From the NCBI GenBank assembly GCA_030063045.1, contig JAQSEB010000121.1, positions 248,001-312,000 on the forward strand: a DNA stretch of 64,000 bases. The letters run 5' to 3'. The translations under genes were made by a program, and so were the position numbers. Shown one piece after another: positions 45,263-57,860 of this stretch (its first letter is position 1; every line of letters starts with the position of its first letter). The notes under the pieces were generated by a model, which ran no database searches, had not been told where the DNA came from, and was given only the letters and a program-made list of their open reading frames with translations. Source of the DNA: Pratylenchus scribneri. Lineage: Eukaryota > Nematoda > Chromadorea > Rhabditida > Pratylenchidae.

Positions 45263-48200
45263 TCACCATTTGCTGGTGCCGGGCTGTTGACCTGCTGCCC
45301 GGCGTTGTTTCTGCACTTCACCCATCATGTCCTGGTACAAAATCTCCTTGGACTTGCGCTGAACAATTGTCAGCCAACTCTTTGGCTGCCCATCAGCACC
45401 AAATGCATCCGATCCAATCACCTGTGCGCGAAAAGGGGTATAAAATTAGTTATGAATGATTTCTATTCCATTTTAATTAATATTATTATTATATAAAGCG
45501 AATTTTTGGCATCGATCTCAGCATATGAACATTTGGTAACAGTACCACTTTGTTCCCCACATTTTTTCCAAAAAAATTTTATGATTTTATTTTTAGCTAG
45601 AAACGTGTATTCAGGGGTTTTCGATGATGGAGAATCCGAATTTGTCATTAGTTTTTCACTATCTATATTACTTGAACTGTTATCGGTTCATAAAACGATT
45701 CAAAAAAAATAACTTTTATATTTTGGGTCATATTATACAATATACACCAATCATCGATGCGCTTCGATGAATAGAGTAGTATGAATCTTCTATCGTTTTT
45801 AGTACATAAAACTCGAAAAAATTATGTACTAATTCTATTATTACTAATTGTTCTTATGCAGAGGTCGATGCCATAATTCCCTTTATATATGTTGCGGCCA
45901 CTTTTGGAAATTGGCCCTTTTAGAAAAGGTCAGGCATTTTACCCGGCCATTTTGGAAATCTCGACTTCTAGGCATTGTACAGACCCGAGAGTTGGCTCAT
46001 TCTACTCGGCATGGTCGATATAGTTTATGAAATTTAAATTTCAGACCGGTATAACCTCTAATCCTAGCCCCTACCCCTAAAACCATAGTCCTAGCCCTAA
46101 CTCCTAAACCGGTCTGAAATTTAAATTTCATATACTAAATCGACCATACCGAGGCGAGTGAGCCTTTTTTCGAGCCTGTAAGATGCCTAGAAGCCGAGAT
46201 TTACAAAATGGACCGGTTAAAAGGCCTACTTGCCAATTCCGGATATGGCCGATTTCCCTAATTGGCGGTAACATATCCAATATAAAGTATTAAAGAAATG
46301 CTGTGAGCAATTTGATTGTGAGGCTTGCTCATGCATCTTAATTCTCTTTTTATTAGTATGCATTCTCCAATAATTCTCCACTTCTTTTGGAATGGTTGAA
46401 AAATTATTCCCTTGTAATTTTCCACTCTCTAATAATTCCCCACCTTTTGGGGAAGAATAAAAAATAATTAAAAATGGAGAATTAAAAGAGCATATTCGGT
46501 AAAACATTTTCTCTCCAACCACCAGAGAGTATATGCTTCATGGCATTAATTAACCATCCTCACCTGGAATACCATCACTTCCTGCGTGTGCTCATTATGA
46601 AGGAGCAGTCCACCGCGCTTTCGCTGCTCTTCATCAACTACACCGGTCGGATTCTTCTTTGAGCTGATCTCCAAATGATATGCAGCGCATTTTGAGCGAG
46701 ATTCCATGAAACGCTGAAATATAGATGTCATGTCAAAGCAAATTTTTAGTACTGAAATCAAAAAAATCTATCCAAATACAAAATCCTATATATAATAGAA
46801 AGTTTTGTGGACTGATTTTAAATACTCACGTTAGTGCAAATCTTCTTGAATTCAGCCAATGGCATGCCCAATCGGACCCAGTCCATTGTAAATTGCCTTC
46901 TGTCATGCGTAATTATCGATCGAATGTGCGGCTCAAAAATGTCCAATGAATGGTGGGTGCGCACCGCCTCCTCCGAAATTGGCCGTTCAACATAGTCGAA
47001 AAATGCGCCGATGTCCGTGAAATAGGGCGGTTGCAGCACTGACTTTTGGAACAACTCATTGGAGATGGCCATGTTCAGTTTGAATTCCTTGATGTTATGC
47101 AGGGCAGGCAAATCCACAATTGCTTTTTGCAGATTGAACTGCAAAAAGTTTGGTAATTAAAGATTAGAGAGGGTATCTAAAGAAAATTGTATCCCCCTTT
47201 TTATTGAGAACATAGCTTTTTTAGTTTTGGATTTCATGCGAAACAAATTATTGATTCGTGATCAAGCTCATCAAGGCGCGTCGAATGATATATAATATTT
47301 CCTAAAATATCAAAATTCGATTTTTCGAAACCGATATGTGAACCTATACCGGTTCAGGCAATTTATTAAAAACTATATTGCTATATTCGCATTCGTTTTT
47401 AGGAAAAAATAAAATTAACAAAAATTTTTTGGAAAATGGGGGGGGGGGGGGGGGGACGAACGACACTATTACTGTAGAAGAGATGTCCATTGTCCAATAC
47501 CAGAAATTTCCCAATATCCAATATCAATACCAATAATAACCCAATACTTATCTTCAGAAAAAATAGTAAAAAATATTCCTCTCGAAAAGCCCATTTTTAT
47601 CCAGTGCATTTTTAAAACCAATAATCCAATACCAAAACAAATCAATAACATTACCAATACCAATAATAATATTGGGCATCTCTAACTATTACCATCTATG
47701 TTTCTTGATGAAAACCCAGACTTAATAATAATAGTCTTAATCGACTCACTATGGTTGATTTATTTTATGAAATTTCAATTGTGAATAATAATGAACTATA
47801 GTTTTGAAAAGCTGAACAATAATTTAAACCCATACCGGTTTTAAATTATAAATTTTTGTTTAAGTTTAAATACTCATTAAAAATGAGATTATAACAAGTC
47901 GAATGAGTTTATTTTTCTGATTAACATTTTCTTTTCTTTAATAAATAAATATAATTAAAATCAAATAACCCCTTCGATGTTGTCGACGCCATCAATCCAA
48001 AAGGCTCTTGGATTGAGCAGTTTACCAGAAAACATTTCGGCAAAATATTCGGCACTGCAATGGATTTTTAAAATACGAACAATGTTGCCGGTCAATTGGA
48101 TGGGCTCAAGCGAACGGAAAAACTGTAAAAAATTTCATTTTAATTCAGCAAAAAATCTAAAAAAAATTTTTATTGTATTTTCTTAGTTCTCTCTCTCTAC

Positions 48201-51200
48201 AAAATCGGCTATAATATAAACCCCAAATTTTCCTAAATTTTTGAGGGTGTAAAATTTATAAAAATTAGGATTTCGCCGGAATCAGGATTTTGACCCGAAC
48301 CGGAATACATTTTTCAAACCGAACCTGAACTAAAAAAAGCCGGAATGCGGTACCGGATCTCAATTTTTAATCAGAGGTACCCCAAAAATGCAGGAACTTC
48401 CGGCCAAACTCCCCATGAGGTATTATTTACGGTATTTAATAAGTAATAAAAAATAAATCGTGCCTCCATCAACTGCTCATCCACCAAAATGTTATCCAGT
48501 GCCAAAGTCCAAAGTACGCCACCGCCCACACGAATATTGTCCAAAATTTCCTTCAAATCTGCCAAAGTCAGCACAAACATGGCATTGGGGAAGGGCGATT
48601 TAGCACTTGGCAACTTTTTGATGAAGTACACTGGACCTTTGGTTGGTGGCTTCTGACGTAAATCCAACGATTTGGCACGATCACGGTCCAAAGCCTTTTG
48701 GCCCATGAAGTGCACATCGAACAGTTCATTTTTGTATGGAATTGAAGGGGCCGTCTCGACTGATAACTGTTTCAAGCTTCTCTTCACCTATAAAAAAGTA
48801 TCTCAAATTAATGTAATGGAAACAGAAATTAAGAAAATGTTAATGAATTATTCCTTTTTTAGGGATGCGATAGTTATTATGTTTATGTAAAGGATTATAT
48901 TTATGTTTTTGACACAATATTTTTAACGAAAAATGAGAAATTTCATAATCATTTACCTTTTTAATACCCTTTTTAATACAAAAGCTTGATAATCAAACAA
49001 AGAAAAATTGCACAAACATTCTGATTTTCACAAACATTCTGATTTTCACAAACATTCTGATTTTCACAAACATTCTGATTTTCAAAAACATTCTGATTTT
49101 CACAAATATTCTGATTTTCACAAACATTCTGATTTACTTCAAACATTCTGATTTTTACAAACATTCTGATTTTCACAAACATTCTGATTTTCACAAACAT
49201 TCTGATTTTCAAAAACATTCTGATTTTCACAAACATTCTGATTTTCACAAACATTCTGATTTTCACAAACATTCTGATTTACTTCAAACATTCTGATTTT
49301 CAAAAACATTCTGATTTTCACAAACATTCTGATTTTCACAAACATTCTGATTTTCACAAACATTCTGATTTACTTCAAACATTCTGATTTTCAAAAACAT
49401 TCTGATTTTCACAAACATTCTGATTTTCAAAAACATTCTGATTTTCACAAACATTCTGATTTACTTCAAACATTCTGATTTTCAAAAACATTCTGATTTT
49501 CACAAACATTCTGATTTTCACAAACATTCTGATTTTCACAAACATTCTGATTTACTTCAAACATTCTGATTTTCAAAAACATTCTGATTTTCACAAACAT
49601 TCTGATTTACTTCAAACATTCTGATTTTCAAAAACATTCTGATTTTCACAAACATTCTGATTTTCACAAACATTCTGATTTACTTCAAACATTCTGATTT
49701 TCAAAAACATTCTGATTTTCACAAACATTCTGATTTTCACAAACATTCTGATTTTCACAAACATTCTGATTTTCACAAACATTCTGATTTTCACAAACAT
49801 TCTGATTTTCACAAACATTCTGATTTTCACAAACATTCTGATTTTCACAAACATTCTGATTTTCACAAACATTCTGATTTTCACAAACATTCTGATTTTC
49901 ACAAACATTCTGATTTTCACAAACATTCTGATTTTCACAAACATTCTGATTTTCACAAACATTCTGATTTTCACAAACATTCTGATTTTCACAAACATTC
50001 TGATTTTCACAAACATTCTGATTTACTTCAAACATTCTGATTTTCAAAAACATTCTGATTTTCACAAACATTCTGATTTTCAAAAACATTCTGATTTTCA
50101 CAAACATTCTGATTTACTTCAAACATTCTGATTTTCAAAAACATTCTGATTTTCACAAACATTCTGATTTTCACAAACATTCTGATTTTCACAAACATTC
50201 TGATTTACTTCAAACATTCTGATTTTCAAAAACATTCTGATTTTCACAAACATTCTGATTTACTTCAAACATTCTGATTTTCAAAAACATTCTGATTTTC
50301 ACAAACATTCTGATTTTCACAAACATTCTGATTTACTTCAAACATTCTGATTTTCAAAAACATTCTGATTTTCACAAACATTCTGATTTTCACAAACATT
50401 CTGATTTTCACAAACATTCTGATTTTCACAAACATTCTGATTTTCACAAACATTCTGATTTTTACAAACATTCTGATTTTCACAAACATTCTGATTTTCA
50501 CAAACATTCTGATTTTCAAAAACATTCTGATTTTCACAAACATTCTGATTTTCAAAAACATTCTGATTTTCACAAACATTCTGATTTACTTCAAACATTC
50601 TGATTTTTACAAACATTCTGATTTTCACAAACATTCTGATTTTCACAAACATTCTGATTTTCACAAACATTCTGATTTTTACAAACATTCTGATTTTCAC
50701 AAACATTCTGATTTTCACAAACATTCTGATTTTCAAAAACATTCTGATTTTCACAAACATTCTGATTTTCACAAACATTCTGATTTTCACAAACATTCTG
50801 ATTTACTTCAAACATTCTGATTTTCAAAAACATTCTGATTTTCACAAACATTCTGATTTACTTCAAACATTCTGATTTTTACAAACATTCTGATTTTCAC
50901 AAACATTCTGATTTTCATAAACATTCTGATTTTTACAAACATTCTGATTTTCACAAACATTCTGATTTTCACAAACATTCTGATTTTCAAAAACATTCTG
51001 ATTTTCACAAACATTCTGATTTTCACAAACATTCTGATTTTCACAAACATTCTGATTTTCACAAACATTCTGATTTTCACAAACATTCTGATTTTCACAA
51101 ACATTCTGATTTTCACAAACATTCTGATTATCACAAACATTCTAATTTTCACAAACATTCTGATTTTCACAAACATTCTGATTTTTACAAACATTCTGAT

Positions 51201-52336
51201 TTTCACAATCGAATTGGCTCACAGGCCAACTGGGAATGATAAAAATTTGATAATATCTTTATAGATGTAAGTAGAGTACTGAAAAATTTCCAATTAATTT
51301 ATATTTAAGAACCAAGATTTTGATTTTGTCTCGAATGGCATATTTTATAAAAAGAATGGCTTAGGTTTATATTTTACTTTTATGATAGTGCAAAAAACCT
51401 CATTCATTTTGTCCGGATCAATGGGTGCCAATCGTTCTGCCACATTTTCCGCCTCCACCCTTGCACCGTTCAAGCCATAAAGCATTGCTTTCAATTCGAT
51501 TGCCTTCTCATTTGTTGGTTCCAATTTCAGCGCTTCAGTCACGTCTGCCACCGCTAATTCCATGCTAAAAACAAAATTTGTGTGCATAGTGCATATTTTT
51601 TGGAAAATTTGATCCTTTTTAGGTATCATTTCTTAGTAATTGGTATTTATAGAATTTTTGATCATTATTTAAAATGACAAGACAGTAGTTTGAGGAGATT
51701 TATTTCTGGCCAGTTGATTTTTTAATCTGCTTTTGGTTATTATATTTGATATTTTTTCTGGCCTCTTCGGTGTCTTTATTTTTCAATTTACATTCTTTTG
51801 GTATTGTCGCGAAAAGAAAATTATCCAAATACTCAATTTTTAAAAGGATTAAACATTAAACAAAAAAAACTAATGCATTTTCGAATTCGTGTTTGAAAAC
51901 AAGTTTGTTTGAAATATTTTACCAAAAATAATGATGTTTTTTTGAATTAGTTTAAGAGTTTTCCGAGACTTTGTATCGAAAATATTATTCTGTTTTTTGG
52001 AGTAATCTAATAAATTTAAATATTGCGATAATTTTCACATTTTTCGCTGAACGTGTAAGACAAAAGATTTTAGGGACTAGGCCAGTTTTGAGATGCAATC
52101 TGTCTCTGTTGCCTATCAAGTTTAAAAAGCACAATAATAAACCTTTCATTCCTTTGGATTTGCAAGTAGGCGGCGGCGCGGAGCAAAAATGTTTCCGCGG
52201 TTGCATGCCGGCCCAATGCTTTTGTCAAGCAGTCCCGTGCCATCTCATAATCGCCCGTCTCATAATGATGTTTTGCCAATTCCAGGTGGTTCCTAGCTTC
52301 ACGCTCTTTTCGTTCACGATTTTTTGCACTGCTCAT
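45263..52336 (-). CDS. TPR-repeat protein, seven exons, 495 residues
   Basis: Exons on the minus strand: 52336-52143, 51564-51399, 48787-48431, 48122-47970, 47138-46830, 46713-46564 and 45421-45263; phases all match (2, 0, 0, 0, 0, 0). The N-terminus holds two tetratricopeptide repeats: ARNHLELAKHHYETGDYEMA with DCLTKALGRHATAETFLLRA, then LAVADVTEALKLEPTNEKAI with ELKAMLYG. TPRs are helix pairs that bind partner proteins. The rest (residues about 120-495) has no family I can name; landmarks are FDVHFMGQKALDRDRAK, LADLKEILDNIRVGGGVLW, LDIFEPHIRSIITHDRRQF and GLLLHNEHTQEVMVF. Its pattern of leucine-rich stretches might be F-box-associated, which is speculative. The second intron holds a 2.2-kb minisatellite. 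The GTAAAT donor at 48430 and the GTTATT donor at 47969 are weak. Confidence 0.8.
45885..46240. mobile_element. Palindromic element with CCTAA-type centre in a TPR intron
   Basis: Left arm GGCCCTTTTAGAAAAGG, CTTCTAGGCATTGTAC, TCGGCATGGTCGATATAG and ATGAAATTTAAATTTCAGAC; the right arm is mirrored (GACCATACCGAGGC, AGATGCCTAGAAGCCGAG, AAAGGCC). The centre is CCTAATCCTAGCCCCTACCC and similar. It lies between the last two exons of the TPR gene. Confidence 0.85.
49010..51210. repeat. 18-bp minisatellite, about 120 copies, with higher-order pattern
   Basis: Consensus ACAAACATTCTGATTTTC. Three main variants occur: the common one, one with AAAAACATTC, and one with TTACTTCAAACATTCTGA. The TTACTTCAAACATT variant is usually followed at once by the AAAAACATT variant and then by a variable number of common units, so the array has a two-level structure. 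Rare TTTACAAACATT units occur only in parts of it. Open frames across it (repeated six-residue peptides) are artefacts of 18 being divisible by three. Confidence 0.98.
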
Positions 52337-53080
52337 TTTTAATTTTTTTTTATCCTCTGAAAAATTTAGGATTTTTAAATTGATTTTCGCATTTATAATT
52401 ATAATTATTAGATCAGCAGCACTCAGCAGATCCCAGAGTTCCATCAAAAAATAAATACAGAGCTACAGAGGTCTAAACTCTAAATCTCTACATTAGGGAA
52501 TAGAGATTTTATCCTAGTCCATAGGAAAAATCCTATCTTATTAGAGAAATTTGCCGGTTATTGTTTGTCATGAAGAGGTAAGAGTAAGAGGGAAATGGGT
52601 GCAAGAGAAATTTAAAATTATCATTTTCTCAAAATGTTCTAATTGGTACAGAGAACAGACAAAAATATACAATAGGGGATTAAATAAATTTATATTATTT
52701 CCCAGATAATCCGAATCAGTAATCCTATATATAATTTTTGATGTGTCTGCTTGCATATCCCCCGATTTTCTCGGAGATATGTGGATGGATTGAGCTGAAT
52801 TTTTGTACTCAGGGATTTTCGAGGGTGCTGATCACGAACAGTTAGTTAGTTTTTTGATTTGGCCAAGTCTCGCGCATCTTAGCCATAACGCTATGGCCAA
52901 GTTTGGTGATTTTAGATTTTGGTGATAGAAAAGTGAATATAGGGTAATCGATAGTGCTAAGTATGAAGGTGATAATGATTTTGCTATTGGTTTAGGTTTT
53001 GGCCATGAAATATGCAAATTTTGTTATTATGGCCTAGAAGGATTATTCCGACAAAATGTGGAATATTCCGATTTTTATCC
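52337..53080. other. Upstream region of the TPR gene
   Basis: Presumed promoter region on the minus strand. AT-rich with short open frames and no recognised site. A few TGGCCAAGT blocks like those in nearby elements are present. Confidence 0.5.
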
Positions 53081-53124
53081 GCCCTATGAGTAGCATAGTA
53101 AAATTGATTGTTGCTTTGTTTAAT

Positions 53125-53201
53125 GACTCGAATAGCGCAAATGGTAGTGTGTGCTAGACTTTTGCTGTGTGAGTTAAGTTCGATTCCCAGTGGTGCCAAA
53201 T
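53125..53201 (+). repeat. tRNA-derived, SINE-like segment
   Basis: TAGCGCAAATGGTAGTGTGT resembles an RNA polymerase III A box and D arm, with a GCGC/GTGT stem possible. AGTTCGATTCCCAG is a near-perfect B box. The sequence ends TGGTGCCA, followed by a T-rich stretch. The acceptor and anticodon stems do not fold, so it is a decayed tRNA-like or SINE sequence and not a working tRNA. Confidence 0.55.
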
Positions 53202-53249
53202 AATTTTTTTTAATCATTTTTTACATTTTATTTTTCACAATTTAAATTT

Positions 53250-53970
53250 AATTCTTTGAGCCCAGAAGGGGCGAATATGATATAAGGAAACAATCGATGG
53301 GCGAGCGAAGCGAGCCTGAGCCCCGAAGGGGCGAAGAAGATTAAAACATTCACACTTCCCTAGCTCAGAAGAACGCCCGATAGAGCGTTCGACTGAGCTA
53401 TATTATTGATGAATAAAATTTACAAAATTTATTCGTTCTTCTTTCCCTAAGTCAATCACAACAATGACATTGACAATCACATTGGAGCTGATTTTCAATG
53501 TAATTAGCTCGGGGCACACGCCATATCGGACGCGCTTCCGAGCTAGTCAATTTCTTTTTCTCTACCATGCTGTGCTCTGTATGCATGCTATATTGTATAT
53601 CAGTACCACCTTTAGCAAGCTATCAATTTGTTTTTTTTTAAAATTTTTTATCAACTTCTTAAATATTAATTTATTTTCTTTCCAATTTATAATGGAATTC
53701 AGAAAATATTTAATAAAAGAAGTAATATAAATATAAAATAATTGAATGTATGGATACAAATTTTAATGTCAGAATTTAATGTACGTTAGATGTTTGATCT
53801 ATTGTTAATAAATATTTGAAAAATTCCTTTGCATATTAATGCAAACTAAATTCCTATTATTCATTCATTAACTGGGTGTTTTACACCCTCATCGTTTAAG
53901 CCCCGTTTGGGCGAAGATGATAAGGGAATAAATTCCTGCGCACTCATCAATCGTTTGAGCCACGAAGGGG
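53250..53970. repeat. Dispersed GAGCCCCGAAGGGGCGA hairpins
   Basis: The small hairpin (arms GCCCC and GGGGC) appears at about 53258, 53318, 53897 and 53955 in variant forms, often as TTTGAGCCxCGAAGGGGCGA followed by an AGAAGAT-like purine stretch. CCCTAGCTCAGAAGAACGCC and GAGCGTTCGACTGAGCTA between them form another stem. No coding sequence is seen. Confidence 0.65.
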
Positions 53971-55240
53971 CGAGAGATAAGAAGATGTAAGATAGAGAAA
54001 AGAAAAAGTAATTGTTTAAGACAAGTAAGATAGAGAAATTGTTGTAAGATAGAGAAAAGAAAAAGGAATTTAGATAGGATGGTGATAGAGAAAAAGACTT
54101 TAAATCCTTGTGCCAAAAAAATAATTTTGTGCCAAAAAAATTTCCTAAAGAAATGAGCGCTCAAATAACCATATCCATTTTTTGTGTTCATATACGAAGA
54201 AAGCGACTTGAACCCTATAACAAAAATGATCACAGAAGGCTTGGCAACGAACCATTGGGGCGCAAAATTTTTTTATTAAATTGCCATCCAAAGTTTACTT
54301 TGAAGGAAATAAGGAAAAAATACCTAATCTATTCTGAATGGTTATAGCAATAAAGAGCGTTTAATTGGACGGTTATATTGGTAAAATTTGTTAATATACA
54401 GGGTAGGGGCAAGGGTCCAAGAATCCTTGAAGCAATTTTGGAAAAATTGTAATTTATGGTAACTTCTTTAAGCCCGGCCCGCCTCAATCCAGTCAAGTCG
54501 AGCCGGGCGGTGCTGGTCTGATTAGCACGTGCCCATTCTTCATTTTAAAATGAAATTTACTCCTAAATATTTTTAGTTGTGCACTATACAAATAGAAGAG
54601 AAAATCAGAAAAAATTGAATGGGGATATTCTTATGTTAACAAAGTGAATGGCATTTATGTACATTATATCTATATAAATCCAAAGATGAATAATTTAATT
54701 CAAATCTACTCAACTATCGCACATGAACTAAGTGAATAATTTAAATTTTATGATGTTTTCTTTTTCTTACCTTTAATTTTGTCGCGTATTTGCGATCTTT
54801 AATTTTATATTTTTTGGCTTTTGGGCCTAGGCCCTGACAACATTGATTGGGCTTAAAACCAAAACTCTTTTTCCCTTATTTTTAGCCTCCTTCATTGCCC
54901 CTTCCCAATGACCTTCCCAATGTACCATTGCTCTTTGGCCCCAAACAACATCCAATGCTCCCACCTTCTCTCCATCTCCTTCCGCCGACAAATTCAATCT
55001 GCATTTATCAGATCGGCCAATCTTTCTCACCATTTATTTGCCCTTATTGCCCACTTTAAACAAAACGGAAAAATGGATGGAAGAAAGATGGGAAAACTAG
55101 GGCAAACACAATTTTCATTCCACATTGACCATCATAATTTTTGCTTACAGCCAATATTCAATAAATATTCCATTGAATATTTTCTGATCCTATTTAAATT
55201 GTGTAGTTAATATTAACTAAGATTTAGGGTTTCCGATCCA
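53971..55240. other. Intergenic gap with a pyrimidine-rich block
   Basis: 54000-54110 has repeated GTAAGATAGAGAAA units. 54470-54530 is a GC-rich patch (GCCCGGCCCGCC, GAGCCGGGCGG). 54880-55060 is C/T-rich and reminiscent in composition, but not clearly in sequence, of the regions ahead of genes B and D. No gene is recognised. Confidence 0.55.
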
Positions 55241-57720
55241 GTCTAAAGTCACCCCAATACTTCTACATTAGCAAACTCAATCCATGCTGCACCTATTGCT
55301 CGTTCAAAGCGAATGGTGGACATGGTTATATATGGAGGACCATCGTGCAAGTTTGGAACTCCTTTTCGGCATTTTTCGACAGCTCATACACGAAAAACTC
55401 GAAAAGATGGACTTAGCTTTTTTTCCCACTGAATGATTATGAAGGGCGGGACTCGGCCCGCAAATCGAACGAGATCACAATAAGCGCATATGCGGTTTTT
55501 TTTAAATTTTAATTAAAAATTTGTTTAATTTTATAGATGTATATGGTGAACTTTATAATCTGCAAGGTGGAAGAAATCGCGACCATAATGTTTGCATTGT
55601 TTAAATTTTCATTTTGCTTTTATTTATAATAAATATAAAAATATATTTGCGTTAAATATTGGAAAATTCTGGAATTTACTGGTAAATTTGGGAAATTCTA
55701 GAATATACCGGCCTATTTTGAGCCGGCTGTTGGTAAAAATTGGAGAAATAATTAATTAATTAAATATTCGTTAAAAAATTAATAAATAAATGCAAAATAT
55801 AAATTTATTGCTTTTTAAATTGTGTTACAATCATTCCTTCATTTACCGCATTTGGGAAGAAAATTATTAAAAGATAAAGAAAATACAAGGGCCGGATACT
55901 TCTATTGTAAAAAATAAATTTGCATGGCAATCCAATCACGGAAATCATTTGCGCCAGATTTAATTGAAAATTATTTAAAAGTTTTTAAATCCAATTCATT
56001 TAAAAATCAGAAATTTTTACCGAGCATACATCAGGCATTCAAGAAGACGCATATGATTAAGCGGATAATAAATAATGCAGGCACAAAATGAGCTTGGAAT
56101 TGCGGCCATTCCAATTATGGAAATTTTTGATTGTATATTGCTAATTGAAGGTTTAATTTTCAAATAAAATGTTTAATTATTCCTAATTAATTTCCTATTC
56201 CACAGCTGCATGCGATATTTGCCACCATTCTCACACCATATATCAGACCATCCGAGAATTCCACTTTATGATAAACGAACGAAATTCGGTGGTTTCTCTC
56301 GATGAACTTATACACGATTTCCTCAAACCTTATCAAGTACAAAATGTCGATTGCTCACAATTCAAACAAAAAGGGAAATCGACCCATTACGCTCGTTTCA
56401 TTAATGGCCCACCAATTATGATTATCTAATTGAAGAGATTCAACAAAGATGGCCAAAAAAATGCACCATTGGCATTTAAAATAAATTTGGATAATAATGT
56501 AATTGGTGCCACTATTTTTTCCAAAAATATTGTAAATTTTTTCTAGGTTTTCATACAATTTATTTATGTAATCCATTGAAATAAGCTTGTTCTTCTCCAT
56601 CAGTCATTCATTCACAATTCCAATTTGGCAATGAACCATTTGAAATCAGGCCAATCCTTTACCATCCCTCGTTCGATCACAACTGTCACCGTTGACCAGC
56701 AAATTTTTTTCAACAATTTCCTTTAATCGATTAATGATTACCTTAAAAATTATTCAATTTATCTGATTTGATAAAAAGAAAACAGGCAGAATTACAATCG
56801 TAAATCTGAACAGGCATAAAGTTTTTTATGTAAAAAATTATTTTTTTTTTTAAAAATTATCTACAGTTAATTTTTCAATTATTAAATCAACATTGAGTAA
56901 TAAATTTTATTCCATTTGGTTAATATTCATTTTTTGCAAATTTCAGAATTTTATCCCCAATGGCCCATTCAATTTGCCGGATCAAACGTAATCAACAAAT
57001 TATACACTACCCCTCAATCATATTCTTTCCAAATAAATTATTATTTTCGTTACATTTTATCGTCAATTTCCCAATAAATTATCATATTCATTTCGTTTGA
57101 TCGAATTTCCCAATAAATTTACGCTTAATCGTCAATTTTCCAATAAATTTAATGACTTTTTTTTTATTAATAATGCTCTGCAAATTGAATTGCGTGCAAT
57201 TTCAACGAAATTTTAAAAAATATTTGTTTACCATAATAGATCAAACATCTAAGAATGTACATTTAATTCGTGATTTTTATTTTATACGCAAGTCTTACAA
57301 TGGTCATTCATATTAAAACGCGTTGAATAAAATTGACCATAAATTGAATTGCTAGCTAGTAGCTACCACTAAAAGACAGTTGAATTTTTCAATATAAAAA
57401 AGAAATATTCATTTTTTAAAACTTTATTTTAAAAATTTTTATTCATTCCATAAAATATTTCCAATTTCCATATCTTTCTATAATCAATTTTCTCAAATAT
57501 GGCCGGTGGCATTCTTGATAGCGGATCCATTTCGACTATAATTGATGTTCGCCACCTCCATCGATTTTTTGTATTGAATATTTTGTGAATGTTCATTATA
57601 CATGTAACGGTCACACTGGGATTGAATGGTTTTATGGATGGATTTGTTTATATGAAAAAAGATGGGCGACATTATGCCTTCATTCCCCATCCCCAGGAAA
57701 TTTTTCATAGCATCACAAAA
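55241..57720 (+). pseudogene. Decayed ubiquitin-specific protease (USP)
   Basis: Pieces of a USP domain appear in order but with broken frames. QEDAYD (near 56036) fits the QQDAxEF motif, with stops right after it. In a shifted frame IPIMEIFDCILLIE (about 56110-56150) fits the ISEIFGG region. Exon-like 56206-56426, opened by a TTCCACAG acceptor, reads AACDICHHSHTIYQTIREFH, then SLDELIHDFLKPYQ and GPPIMII, fitting C..C..S....E.F, SL...L..F and PPVLII. The next codon is TAA (56427-56429), followed in frame by LKRFNKDGQKNAPLAFKI, the LKRF motif. Near 57640 DGRHYAFI resembles the GGHYTAYI catalytic-His block. USPs remove ubiquitin; this copy cannot make a full enzyme. Confidence 0.7.
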
Positions 57721-57860
57721 ATCACCCGTTACTTTTATGTTTTCATTTTATAAAAATATTTAGTGAACCTAATAAACACAAAATAATTCGAATTCCTAAT
57801 AAATTATTTAATCTAATTTTCAAGGTGAATATACTGTTATAATCCCAATTCGAATTCCAA

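Noticed and set aside
48973..51206. Array of 18-bp repeats considered as a CRISPR-like array or as a repeat protein
   Set aside because: There are no unique spacers between repeats and the organism is a eukaryote. Frames are open only because the unit length is a multiple of three.
53125..53201. A functional tRNA gene
   Set aside because: B box and D arm are fair, but acceptor and anticodon stems do not pair.
55241..55440. Catalytic Cys box of the USP pseudogene (NTST...ANS near 55262)
   Set aside because: A GNTCxxNS-like pattern can be read, but with Ser for Cys and little other support, so I did not count it as evidence.
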